44,114 bases of DNA, taken from assembly GCA_034096865.1 (NCBI GenBank), contig JAWQFJ010006264.1, positions 1-44,114 on the forward strand, read 5' to 3'. Both the position numbers and the translations under genes were made by a program. Below, piece after piece: positions 1-14,175 of this stretch (position 1 is the stretch's first letter; each line of letters opens with the position of its first letter). The notes under the pieces are model-generated. The model saw only the letters and a program-made list of their open reading frames with translations, was not told the origin of the DNA and made no database searches. The DNA comes from Theodoxus fluviatilis (lineage: Eukaryota; Mollusca; Gastropoda; Cycloneritida; Neritidae).

Positions 1-3000
1 GACACAGCAGTTTGACACAGCAGTTTGACACAGCAGTTTGACACAGCAGTTTGACACAGCAGTTTGACACAGCAGTTTGACACAGCAGTTTGACACAGCA
101 GTTTGACACAGCAGTTTGACACAGCAGTTTGACACAGCAGTTTGACACAGCAGTTTGACACAGCAGTTTGACACAGCAGTTTGACACAGCAGTTTGACAC
201 AGCAGTTTGACACAGCAGTTTGACACAGCAGTTTGACACAGCAGTTTGACACAGCAGTTTGACACAGCAGTTTGACACAGCAGTTTGACACAGCAGTTTG
301 ACACAGCAGTTTGACACAGCAGTTTGACACAGCAGTTTGACACAGCAGTTTGACACAGCAGTTTGACACAGCAGTTTGACACAGCAGTTTGACACAGCAG
401 TTTGACACAGCAGTTTGACACAGCAGTTTGACACAGCAGTTTGACAGCAGTTTGACACAGCAGTTTGACACAGCAGTTTGACACAGCAGTTTGACACAGC
501 AGTTTGACACAGCAGTTTGACACAGCAGTTTGACACAGCAGTTTGACACAGCAGTTTGACACAGCAGTTTGACACAGCAGTTTGACACAGCAGTTTGACA
601 CAGCAGTTTGACACAGCAGTTTGACACAGCAGTTTGACACAGCAGTTTGACACAGCAGTTTGACACAGCAGTTTGACACAGCAGTTTGACACAGCAGTTT
701 GACACAGCAGTTTGACACAGCAGTTTGACACAGCAGTTTGACACAGCAGTTTGACACAGCAGTTTGACACAGCAGTTTGACACAGCAGTTTGACACAGCA
801 GTTTGACACAGCAGTTTGACACAGCAGTTTGACACAGCAGTTTGACACAGCAGTTTGACACAGCAGTTTGACACAGCAGTTTGACACAGCAGTTTGACAC
901 AGCAGTTTGACACAGCAGTTTGACACAGCAGTTTGACACAGCAGTTTGACACAGCAGTTTGACACAGCAGTTTGACACAGCAGTTTGACACAGCAGTTTG
1001 ACACAGCAGTTTGACACAGCAGTTTGACACAGCAGTTTGACACAGCAGTTTGACACAGCAGTTTGACACAGCAGTTTGACACAGCAGTTTGACACAGCAG
1101 TTTGACACAGCAGTTTGACACAGCAGTTTGACACAGCAGTTTGACACAGCAGTTTGACACAGCAGTTTGACACAGCAGTTTGACACAGCAGTTTGACACA
1201 GCAGTTTGACACAGCAGTTTGACACAGCAGTTTGACACAGCAGTTTGACACAGCAGTTTGACACAGCAGTTTGACACAGCAGTTTGACACAGCAGTTTGA
1301 CACAGCAGTTTGACACAGCAGTTTGACACAGCAGTTTGACACAGCAGTTTGACACAGCAGTTTGACACAGCAGTTTGACACAGCAGTTTGACACAGCAGT
1401 TTGACACAGCAGTTTGACACAGCAGTTTGACACAGCAGTTTGACACAGCAGTTTGACACAGCAGTTTGACACAGCAGTTTGACACAGCAGTTTGACACAG
1501 CAGTTTGACACAGCAGTTTGACACAGCAGTTTGACACAGCAGTTTGACACAGCAGTTTGACACAGCAGTTTGACACAGCAGTTTGACACAGCAGTTTGAC
1601 ACAGCAGTTTGACACAGCAGTTTGACACAGCAGTTTGACACAGCAGTTTGACACAGCAGTTTGACACAGCAGTTTGACACAGCAGTTTGACACAGCAGTT
1701 TGACACAGCAGTTTGACACAGCAGTTTGACACAGCAGTTTGACAGCAGTTTGACACAGCAGTTTGACACAGCAGTTTGACACAGCAGTTTGACACAGCAG
1801 TTTGACACAGCAGTTTGACACAGCAGTTTGACACAGCAGTTTGACACAGCAGTTTGACACAGCAGTTTGACACAGCAGTTTGACACAGCAGTTTGACACA
1901 GCAGTTTGACACAGCAGTTTGACACAGCAGTTTGACACAGCAGTTTGACACAGCAGTTTGACACAGCAGTTTGACACAGCAGTTTGACACAGCAGTTTGA
2001 CACAGCAGTTTGACAGCAGTTTGACACAGCAGTTTGACACAGCAGTTTGACACAGCAGTTTGACACAGCAGTTTGACAGCAGTTTGACACAGCAGTTTGA
2101 CACAGCAGTTTGACACAGCAGTTTGACACAGCAGTTTGACACAGCAGTTTGACACAGCAGTTTGACACAGCAGTTTGACACAGCAGTTTGACACAGCAGT
2201 TTGACACAGCAGTTTGACACAGCAGTTTGACACAGCAGTTTGACACAGCAGTTTGACACAGCAGTTTGACACAGCAGTTTGACACAGCAGTTTGACACAG
2301 CAGTTTGACACAGCAGTTTGACACAGCAGTTTGACACAGCAGTTTGACACAGCAGTTTGACACAGCAGTTTGACACAGCAGTTTGACACAGCAGTTTGAC
2401 ACAGCAGTTTGACACAGCAGTTTGACACAGCAGTTTGACACAGCAGTTTGACACAGCAGTTTGACACAGCAGTTTGACACAGCAGTTTGACACAGCAGTT
2501 TGACACAGCAGTTTGACACAGCAGTTTGACACAGCAGTTTGACACAGCAGTTTGACACAGCAGTTTGACAGCAGTTTGACACAGCAGTTTGACACAGCAG
2601 TTTGACACAGCAGTTTGACACAGCAGTTTGACACAGCAGTTTGACACAGCAGTTTGACACAGCAGTTTGACACAGCAGTTTGACACAGCAGTTTGACACA
2701 GCAGTTTGACACAGCAGTTTGACACAGCAGTTTGACACAGCAGTTTGACACAGCAGTTTGACACAGCAGTTTGACACAGCAGTTTGACACAGCAGTTTGA
2801 CACAGCAGTTTGACACAGCAGTTTGACACAGCAGTTTGACACAGCAGTTTGACACAGCAGTTTGACACAGCAGTTTGACACAGCAGTTTGACACAGCAGT
2901 TTGACACAGCAGTTTGACACAGCAGTTTGACACAGCAGTTTGACACAGCAGTTTGACACAGCAGTTTGACACAGCAGTTTGACACAGCAGTTTGACACAG

Positions 3001-6000
3001 CAGTTTGACACAGCAGTTTGACACAGCAGTTTGACACAGCAGTTTGACACAGCAGTTTGACACAGCAGTTTGACACAGCAGTTTGACACAGCAGTTTGAC
3101 ACAGCAGTTTGACACAGCAGTTTGACACAGCAGTTTGACACAGCAGTTTGACACAGCAGTTTGACACAGCAGTTTGACACAGCAGTTTGACACAGCAGTT
3201 TGACACAGCAGTTTGACACAGCAGTTTGACACAGCAGTTTGACACAGCAGTTTGACACAGCAGTTTGACAGCAGTTTGACACAGCAGTTTGACACAGCAG
3301 TTTGACACAGCAGTTTGACACAGCAGTTTGACACAGCAGTTTGACACAGCAGTTTGACACAGCAGTTTGACACAGCAGTTTGACACAGCAGTTTGACACA
3401 GCAGTTTGACACAGCAGTTTGACACAGCAGTTTGACACAGCAGTTTGACACAGCAGTTTGACACAGCAGTTTGACACAGCAGTTTGACACAGCAGTTTGA
3501 CACAGCAGTTTGACACAGCAGTTTGACACAGCAGTTTGACACAGCAGTTTGACACAGCAGTTTGACACAGCAGTTTGACACAGCAGTTTGACACAGCAGT
3601 TTGACACAGCAGTTTGACACAGCAGTTTGACACAGCAGTTTGACACAGCAGTTTGACACAGCAGTTTGACACAGCAGTTTGACACAGCAGTTTGACACAG
3701 CAGTTTGACACAGCAGTTTGACACAGCAGTTTGACACAGCAGTTTGACACAGCAGTTTGACACAGCAGTTTGACACAGCAGTTTGACACAGCAGTTTGAC
3801 ACAGCAGTTTGACACAGCAGTTAGACAGCAGTTTGACACAGCAGTTTGACACAGCAGTTTGACACAGCAGTTTGACACAGCAGTTTGACACAGCAGTTTG
3901 ACACAGCAGTTTGACACAGCAGTTTGACACAGCAGTTTGACACAGCAGTTTGACACAGCAGTTTGACACAGCAGTTTGACACAGCAGTTTGACACAGCAG
4001 TTTGACACAGCAGTTTGACACAGCAGTTTGACACAGCAGTTTGACACAGCAGTTTGACACAGCAGTTTGACACAGCAGTTTGACACAGCAGTTTGACACA
4101 GCAGTTTGACACAGCAGTTTGACACAGCAGTTTGACACAGCAGTTTGACACAGCAGTTTGACACAGCAGTTTGACACAGCAGTTTGACACAGCAGTTTGA
4201 CACAGCAGTTTGACACAGCAGTTTGACACAGCAGTTTGACACAGCAGTTTGACACAGCAGTTTGACACAGCAGTTTGACACAGCAGTTTGACACAGCAGT
4301 TTGACACAGCAGTTTGACACAGCAGTTTGACACAGCAGTTTGACACAGCAGTTTGACACAGCAGTTTGACACAGCAGTTTGACACAGCAGTTTGACAGCA
4401 GTTTGACACAGCAGTTTGACACAGCAGTTTGACACAGCAGTTTGACACAGCAGTTTGACACAGCAGTTTGACACAGCAGTTTGACACAGCAGTTTGACAC
4501 AGCAGTTTGACACAGCAGTTTGACACAGCAGTTTGACACAGCAGTTTGACACAGCAGTTTGACACAGCAGTTTGACACAGCAGTTTGACACAGCAGTTTG
4601 ACACAGCAGTTTGACACAGCAGTTTGACACAGCAGTTTGACACAGCAGTTTGACACAGCAGTTTGACACAGCAGTTTGACACAGCAGTTTGACACAGCAG
4701 TTTGACACAGCAGTTTGACACAGCAGTTTGACACAGCAGTTTGACACAGCAGTTTGACACAGCAGTTTGACACAGCAGTTTGACACAGCAGTTTGACACA
4801 GCAGTTTGACACAGCAGTTTGACACAGCAGTTTGACACAGCAGTTTGACACAGCAGTTTGACACAGCAGTTTGACACAGCAGTTTGACACAGCAGTTTGA
4901 CACAGCAGTTTGACACAGCAGTTTGACACAGCAGTTTGACACAGCAGTTTGACACAGCAGTTTGACACAGCAGTTTGACACAGCAGTTTGACACAGCAGT
5001 TTGACACAGCAGTTTGACACAGCAGTTTGACACAGCAGTTTGACACAGCAGTTTGACACAGCAGTTTGACACAGCAGTTTGACACAGCAGTTTGACACAG
5101 CAGTTTGACACAGCAGTTTGACACAGCAGTTTGACACAGCAGTTTGACACAGCAGTTTGACACAGCAGTTTGACACAGCAGTTTGACACAGCAGTTTGAC
5201 ACAGCAGTTTGACACAGCAGTTTGACACAGCAGTTTGACACAGCAGTTTGACACAGCAGTTTGACACAGCAGTTTGACACAGCAGTTTGACACAGCAGTT
5301 TGACACAGCAGTTTGACACAGCAGTTTGACACAGCAGTTTGACACAGCAGTTTGACACAGCAGTTTGACACAGCAGTTTGACACAGCAGTTTGACACAGC
5401 AGTTTGACACAGCAGTTTGACACAGCAGTTTGACACAGCAGTTTGACACAGCAGTTTGACACAGCAGTTTGACACAGCAGTTTGACACAGCAGTTTGACA
5501 CAGCAGTTTGACACAGCAGTTTGACACAGCAGTTTGACACAGCAGTTTGACAGCAGTTTGACACAGCAGTTTGACACAGCAGTTTGACACAGCAGTTTGA
5601 CACAGCAGTTTGACACAGCAGTTTGACACAGCAGTTTGACACAGCAGTTTGACACAGCAGTTTGACACAGCAGTTTGACACAGCAGTTTGACACAGCAGT
5701 TTGACACAGCAGTTTGACACAGCAGTTTGACACAGCAGTTTGACACAGCAGTTTGACACAGCAGTTTGACACAGCAGTTTGACACAGCAGTTTGACACAG
5801 CAGTTTGACACAGCAGTTTGACACAGCAGTTTGACACAGCAGTTTGACACAGCAGTTTGACACAGCAGTTTGACACAGCAGTTTGACACAGCAGTTTGAC
5901 ACAGCAGTTTGACACAGCAGTTTGACACAGCAGTTTGACACAGCAGTTTGACACAGCAGTTTGACACAGCAGTTTGACACAGCAGTTTGACACAGCAGTT

Positions 6001-9000
6001 TGACAGCAGTTTGACACAGCAGTTTGACACAGCAGTTTGACACAGCAGTTTGACACAGCAGTTTGACACAGCAGTTTGACACAGCAGTTTGACACAGCAG
6101 TTTGACACAGCAGTTTGACACAGCAGTTTGACACAGCAGTTTGACACAGCAGTTTGACACAGCAGTTTGACACAGCAGTTTGACACAGCAGTTTGACACA
6201 GCAGTTTGACACAGCAGTTTGACACAGCAGTTTGACACAGCAGTTTGACAGCAGTTTGACACAGCAGTTTGACACAGCAGTTTGACACAGCAGTTTGACA
6301 CAGCAGTTTGACACAGCAGTTTGACACAGCAGTTTGACACAGCAGTTTGACACAGCAGTTTGACACAGCAGTTTGACACAGCAGTTTGACACAGCAGTTT
6401 GACACAGCAGTTTGACACAGCAGTTTGACACAGCAGTTTGACACAGCAGTTTGACAGCAGTTTGACACAGCAGTTTGACACAGCAGTTTGACACAGCAGT
6501 TTGACACAGCAGTTTGACACAGCAGTTTGACACAGCAGTTTGACACAGCAGTTTGACACAGCAGTTTGACACAGCAGTTTGACACAGCAGTTTGACACAG
6601 CAGTTTGACACAGCAGTTTGACACAGCAGTTTGACACAGCAGTTTGACACAGCAGTTTGACACAGCAGTTTGACACAGCAGTTTGACACAGCAGTTTGAC
6701 ACAGCAGTTTGACACAGCAGTTTGACACAGCAGTTTGACACAGCAGTTTGACACAGCAGTTTGACACAGCAGTTTGACACAGCAGTTTGACACAGCAGTT
6801 TGACACAGCAGTTTGACACAGCAGTTTGACACAGCAGTTTGACACAGCAGTTTGACACAGCAGTTTGACACAGCAGTTTGACACAGCAGTTTGACACAGC
6901 AGTTTGACACAGCAGTTTGACCAGCAGTTTGACACAGCAGTTTGACACAGCAGTTTGACACAGCAGTTTGACACAGCAGTTTGACACAGCAGTTTGACAC
7001 AGCAGTTTGACACAGCAGTTTGACACAGCAGTTTGACACAGCAGTTTGACACAGCAGTTTGACACAGCAGTTTGACACAGCAGTTTGACACAGCAGTTTG
7101 ACACAGCAGTTTGACACAGCAGTTTGACACAGCAGTTTGACACAGCAGTTTGACACAGCAGTTTGACACAGCAGTTTGACACAGCAGTTTGACACAGCAG
7201 TTTGACACAGCAGTTTGACACAGCAGTTTGACACAGCAGTTTGACACAGCAGTTTGACACAGCAGTTTGACACAGCAGTTTGACACAGCAGTTTGACACA
7301 GCAGTTTGACACAGCAGTTTGACAGCAGTTTGACACAGCAGTTTGACACAGCAGTTTGACACAGCAGTTTGACACAGCAGTTTGACACAGCAGTTTGACA
7401 CAGCAGTTTGACACAGCAGTTTGACACAGCAGTTTGACACAGCAGTTTGACAGCAGTTTGACACAGCAGTTTGACACAGCAGTTTGACACAGCAGTTTGA
7501 CACAGCAGTTTGACACAGCAGTTTGACACAGCAGTTTGACACAGCAGTTTGACACAGCAGTTTGACACAGCAGTTTGACACAGCAGTTTGACAGCAGTTT
7601 GACACAGCAGTTTGACACAGCAGTTTGACACAGCAGTTTGACACAGCAGTTTGACACAGCAGTTTGACACAGCAGTTTGACAGCAGTTTGACACAGCAGT
7701 TTGACACAGCAGTTTGACACAGCAGTTTGACACAGCAGTTTGACACAGCAGTTTGACACAGCAGTTTGACACAGCAGTTTGACACAGCAGTTTGACACAG
7801 CAGTTTGACACAGCAGTTTGACACAGCAGTTTGACACAGCAGTTTGACACAGCAGTTTGACACAGCAGTTTGACACAGCAGTTTGACAGCAGTTTGACAC
7901 AGCAGTTTGACACAGCAGTTTGACACAGCAGTTTGACACAGCAGTTTGACACAGCAGTTTGACACAGCAGTTTGACACAGCAGTTTGACACAGCAGTTTG
8001 ACACAGCAGTTTGACACAGCAGTTTGACACAGCAGTTTGACACAGCAGTTTGACACAGCAGTTTGACACAGCAGTTTGACACAGCAGTTTGACACAGCAG
8101 TTTGACACAGCAGTTTGACACAGCAGTTTGACCAGCAGTTTGACACAGCAGTTTGACACAGCAGTTTGACACAGCAGTTTGACACAGCAGTTTGACACAG
8201 CAGTTTGACACAGCAGTTTGACACAGCAGTTTGACACAGCAGTTTGACACAGCAGTTTGACACAGCAGTTTGACACAGCAGTTTGACACAGCAGTTTGAC
8301 ACAGCAGTTTGACACAGCAGTTTGACACAGCAGTTTGACACAGCAGTTTGACACAGCAGTTTGACACAGCAGTTTGACAGCAGTTTGACACAGCAGTTTG
8401 ACACAGCAGTTTGACACAGCAGTTTGACACAGCAGTTTGACACAGCAGTTTGACACAGCAGTTTGACACAGCAGTTTGACACAGCAGTTTGACACAGCAG
8501 TTTGACACAGCAGTTTGACACAGCAGTTTGACACAGCAGTTTGACACAGCAGTTTGACACAGCAGTTTGACACAGCAGTTTGACACAGCAGTTTGACACA
8601 GCAGTTTGACACAGCAGTTTGACACAGCAGTTTGACACAGCAGTTTGACACAGCAGTTTGACACAGCAGTTTGACACAGCAGTTTGACACAGCAGTTTGA
8701 CACAGCAGTTTGACACAGCAGTTTGACACAGCAGTTTGACACAGCAGTTTGACACAGCAGTTTGACACAGCAGTTTGACACAGCAGTTTGACACAGCAGT
8801 TTGACACAGCAGTTTGACACAGCAGTTTGACACAGCAGTTTGACACAGCAGTTTGACACAGCAGTTTGACACAGCAGTTAGACAGCAGTTTGACACAGCA
8901 GTTTGACACAGCAGTTTGACACAGCAGTTTGACACAGCAGTTTGACACAGCAGTTTGACACAGCAGTTTGACACAGCAGTTTGACACAGCAGTTTGACAC

Positions 9001-12000
9001 AGCAGTTTGACACAGCAGTTTGACACAGCAGTTTGACACAGCAGTTTGACACAGCAGTTTGACACAGCAGTTTGACACAGCAGTTTGACACAGCAGTTTG
9101 ACACAGCAGTTTGACACAGCAGTTTGACACAGCAGTTTGACACAGCAGTTTGACACAGCAGTTTGACACAGCAGTTTGACACAGCAGTTTGACACAGCAG
9201 TTTGACACAGCAGTTTGACACAGCAGTTTGACACAGCAGTTTGACACAGCAGTTTGACACAGCAGTTTGACACAGCAGTTTGACACAGCAGTTTGACACA
9301 GCAGTTTGACACAGCAGTTTGACACAGCAGTTTGACACAGCAGTTTGACACAGCAGTTTGACACAGCAGTTTGACACAGCAGTTTGACACAGCAGTTTGA
9401 CACAGCAGTTTGACAGCAGTTTGACACAGCAGTTTGACACAGCAGTTTGACACAGCAGTTTGACACAGCAGTTTGACACAGCAGTTTGACACAGCAGTTT
9501 GACACAGCAGTTTGACAGCAGTTTGACACAGCAGTTTGACACAGCAGTTTGACACAGCAGTTTGACACAGCAGTTTGACACAGCAGTTTGACACAGCAGT
9601 TTGACACAGCAGTTTGACACAGCAGTTTGACACAGCAGTTTGACACAGCAGTTTGACACAGCAGTTTGACACAGCAGTTTGACACAGCAGTTTGACACAG
9701 CAGTTTGACACAGCAGTTTGACACAGCAGTTTGACACAGCAGTTTGACACAGCAGTTTGACACAGCAGTTTGACACAGCAGTTTGACACAGCAGTTTGAC
9801 ACAGCAGTTTGACACAGCAGTTTGACACAGCAGTTTGACACAGCAGTTTGACAGCAGTTTGACAGCAGTTTGACACAGCAGTTTGACACAGCAGTTTGAC
9901 ACAGCAGTTTGACACAGCAGTTTGACACAGCAGTTTGACACAGCAGTTTGACACAGCAGTTTGACACAGCAGTTTGACACAGCAGTTTGACACAGCAGTT
10001 TGACACAGCAGTTTGACACAGCAGTTTGACACAGCAGTTTGACACAGCAGTTTGACACAGCAGTTTGACACAGCAGTTTGACAGCAGTTTGACACAGCAG
10101 TTTGACACAGCAGTTTGACACAGCAGTTTGACACAGCAGTTTGACACAGCAGTTTGACACAGCAGTTTGACACAGCAGTTTGACACAGCAGTTTGACACA
10201 GCAGTTTGACACAGCAGTTTGACACAGCAGTTTGACACAGCAGTTTGACACAGCAGTTTGACACAGCAGTTTGACACAGCAGTTTGACACAGCAGTTTGA
10301 CACAGCAGTTTGACACAGCAGTTTGACACAGCAGTTTGACACAGCAGTTTGACACAGCAGTTTGACACAGCAGTTTGACACAGCAGTTTGACACAGCAGT
10401 TTGACACAGCAGTTTGACACAGCAGTTTGACACAGCAGTTTGACACAGCAGTTTGACACAGCAGTTTGACACAGCAGTTTGACACAGCAGTTTGACACAG
10501 CAGTTTGACACAGCAGTTTGACACAGCAGTTTGACACAGCAGTTTGACACAGCAGTTTGACACAGCAGTTTGACACAGCAGTTTGACACAGCAGTTTGAC
10601 ACAGCAGTTTGACACAGCAGTTTGACACAGCAGTTTGACACAGCAGTTTGACACAGCAGTTTGACACAGCAGTTTGACACAGCAGTTTGACACAGCAGTT
10701 TGACACAGCAGTTTGACACAGCAGTTTGACACAGCAGTTTGACACAGCAGTTTGACACAGCAGTTTGACACAGCAGTTTGACACAGCAGTTTGACACAGC
10801 AGTTTGACACAGCAGTTTGACAGCAGTTTGACACAGCAGTTTGACACAGCAGTTTGACACAGCAGTTTGACACAGCAGTTTGACACAGCAGTTTGACACA
10901 GCAGTTTGACACAGCAGTTTGACACAGCAGTTTGACACAGCAGTTTGACACAGCAGTTTGACACAGCAGTTTGACACAGCAGTTTGACACAGCAGTTTGA
11001 CAGCAGTTTGACACAGCAGTTTGACAGCAGTTTGACACAGCAGTTTGACAGCAGTTTGACACAGCAGTTTGACACAGCAGTTTGACACAGCAGTTTGACA
11101 CAGCAGTTTGACACAGCAGTTTGACACAGCAGTTTGACACAGCAGTTTGACACAGCAGTTTGACACAGCAGTTTGACACAGCAGTTTGACACAGCAGTTT
11201 GACACAGCAGTTTGACACAGCAGTTTGACACAGCAGTTTGACACAGCAGTTTGACACAGCAGTTTGACACAGCAGTTTGACACAGCAGTTTGACACAGCA
11301 GTTTGACACAGCAGTTTGACACAGCAGTTTGACACAGCAGTTTGACACAGCAGTTTGACACAGCAGTTTGACACAGCAGTTTGACACAGCAGTTTGACAC
11401 AGCAGTTTGACACAGCAGTTTGACACAGCAGTTTGACACAGCAGTTTGACACAGCAGTTTGACACAGCAGTTTGACACAGCAGTTTGACACAGCAGTTTG
11501 ACACAGCAGTTTGACACAGCAGTTTGACACAGCAGTTTGACAGCAGTTTGACACAGCAGTTTGACACAGCAGTTTGACACAGCAGTTTGACACAGCAGTT
11601 TGACACAGCAGTTTGACACAGCAGTTTGACACAGCAGTTTGACACAGCAGTTTGACACAGCAGTTTGACACAGCAGTTTGACAGCAGTTTGACACAGCAG
11701 TTTGACACAGCAGTTTGACACAGCAGTTTGACACAGCAGTTTGACACAGCAGTTTGACACAGCAGTTTGACACAGCAGTTTGACACAGCAGTTTGACACA
11801 GCAGTTTGACACAGCAGTTTGACACAGCAGTTTGACACAGCAGTTTGACACAGCAGTTTGACACAGCAGTTTGACACAGCAGTTTGACACAGCAGTTTGA
11901 CACAGCAGTTTGACACAGCAGTTTGACACAGCAGTTTGACACAGCAGTTTGACACAGCAGTTTGACACAGCAGTTTGACACAGCAGTTTGACACAGCAGT

Positions 12001-12549
12001 TTGACACAGCAGTTTGACACAGCAGTTTGACACAGCAGTTTGACACAGCAGTTTGACACAGCAGTTTGACACAGCAGTTTGACACAGCAGTTTGACACAG
12101 CAGTTTGACACAGCAGTTTGACACAGCAGTTTGACACAGCAGTTTGACACAGCAGTTTGACACAGCAGTTTGACACAGCAGTTTGACACAGCAGTTTGAC
12201 ACAGCAGTTTGACACAGCAGTTTGACACAGCAGTTTGACAGCAGTTTGACACAGCAGTTTGACACAGCAGTTTGACACAGCAGTTTGACACAGCAGTTTG
12301 ACACAGCAGTTTGACACAGCAGTTTGACACAGCAGTTTGACAGCAGTTTGACAGCAGTTTGACACAGCAGTTTGACAGCAGTTTGACAGCAGTTTGACAC
12401 AGCAGTTTGACACAGCAGTTTGACACAGCAGTTTGACACAGCAGTTTGACACAGCAGTTTGACACAGCAGTTTGACAGCAGTTTGACACAGCAGTTTGAC
12501 ACAGCAGTCTGACACAGGAGATTGACACAGCAGTTTGACACAGCAGTTT
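1..12549. repeat. Giant 13-bp minisatellite, unit GACACAGCAGTTT
   Basis: The sequence is a head-to-tail array of GACACAGCAGTTT from the first base. By hand I count about 933 units of 13 bp, 36 units of 11 bp (one CA missing) and 2 units of 12 bp (near 6919 and 8130); with the nine 15-bp units that follow, these lengths sum exactly to 12684. The core is best written GA(CA)nGCAGTTT. Rare substitutions include TTA for TTT just before the 11-bp units at about 3822 and 8881, and degenerate units at 12498-12523. The + strand meets TGA in every frame. The - strand unit has no stop, which produces very long but meaningless open frames. The array begins at the window edge, so its true left end is not seen. 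Confidence 0.98.
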
Positions 12550-12684
12550 GACACACAGCAGTTTGACACACAGCAGTTTGACACACAGCAGTTTGACACA
12601 CAGCAGTTTGACACACAGCAGTTTGACACACAGCAGTTTGACACACAGCAGTTTGACACACAGCAGTTTGACACACAGCAGTTT
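12550..12684. repeat. 15-bp variant block closing the minisatellite
   Basis: Nine consecutive units of GACACACAGCAGTTT, i.e. the n=3 form of GA(CA)nGCAGTTT, form a homogeneous block at the right border. The array then ends abruptly, with TTTAACACATGG opening unique sequence. The n=3 form was not seen elsewhere in the array. Because 15 is a multiple of 3, + strand frames open here (a DTQQF repeat), but this is an effect of unit length. Confidence 0.97.
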
Positions 12685-13969
12685 AACACATGGTGCTGGC
12701 AATGGGTGCAGGAGCTCGGTTCACCAAGTATCAATAAATGTTACGTTTAATGGTAGGGGGAGTGTGACATTATTATGACATACATTTCACTTTCTATCGA
12801 AACCTACTGGAACCTAGTCTTGAATTAAATACGCATCAGTGTTTGGGACAGAAACTTGCCAGCGGTGATAGTCATATTACAGGCAGTGCATTTAATCATT
12901 CGTGTCGGGTTCTTGTTGTTTGAAAATAGGGCGTCCATGGCTGCGCCGTGGCCATACAAAACGTCCTCTATCGCCATCCTCGACCACAGCGCCTCAAAGG
13001 GGTACATATAATTCGGTTTATGCTTTCCTGTCGCTTTCAACAGTTCCACGGATATACCGATGCTTCTGATGCATGGTAGTTTAATATTATTTTTAAAATC
13101 AAATTTGGAGAACTACCAAAGGCAAATCAGCGGGGGAAAAGGGGGGAAATGGTCGCTACAGTGTTATTTTTTTTTAAAAATCTTCGGCAAAACAAGATAA
13201 GCTACATTGTAGAGGTTCAAGACAACAAACTCAGACGTAAAATTCCAGAAAGAGACACCTGGACGAACTTTGTATATTAAGTTGGGACATTCCATTTCTG
13301 TATATGCCTACGCGCAAGTCATCTTTACCCAACTGCTGTTTCATTGCATTTTCAAACAAAGCGCTGTTGCTTCGACCTATCCTCGGCTGACCCGGAGGTT
13401 GATCTGAATTTTGTTTTTAGATCATATCTGATCACTTTACAAAACACTTCCCAAACTAACGAGAATATTTATTTTTGAATCAAGCAGCCCTTAAAAAAGA
13501 TGCAATGGCTGCTACCGCGTTTTAGAATGTGAAATAACATGTTTCGAAAGATGTTACTCCGAACGTTTTCTCAGCTTTATTTGATACTTCAAAGATTCAA
13601 CGCAATAGGCAATCAAAGCACAACAGAAAAAAACTTTTAAAATATCTTCAACTCAAACGGTCTTTGCTGGAATTTGCTATCGAATTCTTCAATCAGTAGT
13701 GAAAAGTGTTCATAATTTTTTTTAAACCTAACTCCCTTATATTTGTTTTTCAATAGATCAATTATTTATCAGAATTTGTTTTTCTTGCAACTTTTCTTGT
13801 CTTCACAACCAGAATACTTTTTTTGCGTGAGCAAGTTACCTTCCCAGATGAACTTAGCACAAGCTGATTGCATGGGGTCATTGACACTGAAAATGATCTC
13901 ATGATCTAAATTTATGCAAATAATCTTAATCACTCCTGCCTCTCCCGTCTACGTTTCTTCACGTCTTTT

Positions 13970-13973
<4 letters not shown>
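12685..13973. other. Unique AT-rich intergenic sequence, no gene supported
   Basis: Non-repetitive, AT-rich DNA follows the minisatellite. An AATAAA lies near 12733 (within ATCAATAAATG) without a supported gene upstream. The longest open frame (- strand, about 13049-12825) starts at GTG rather than ATG and has no convincing splice signals, so it is not called as a gene. Confidence 0.6.
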
Positions 13974-14008
<35 letters not shown>

Positions 14009-14144
14009 ACTCACACACACACACACGCACGCGCGCGAGCGTGCGCGCGCGCACACACACACACACATACACACACATACACAAACACACGCACGCACGC
14101 ACACACACACACACGCATACACACACATACACACACATATATAT

Positions 14145-14175
<31 letters not shown>

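Noticed and set aside
3821..12676. 2951-residue minus-strand open frame
   Set aside because: It lies entirely in the 13-bp minisatellite. The stop-free reverse unit keeps all frames open; there is no unique coding sequence, promoter or known repeat-protein match.
1..12684. CRISPR array
   Set aside because: Units are contiguous with no unique spacers, and there are no cas-like genes; it is a tandem satellite.
8878..12702. 1274-residue minus-strand open frame
   Set aside because: Same array, different frame, encoding the same CQTAVSNCCVKLL-type repeat. An artefact of a 13-bp period.
12825..13049. Minus-strand 74-codon frame resembling an exon
   Set aside because: First codon is GTG; acceptor and donor sites are weak; no recognisable family.
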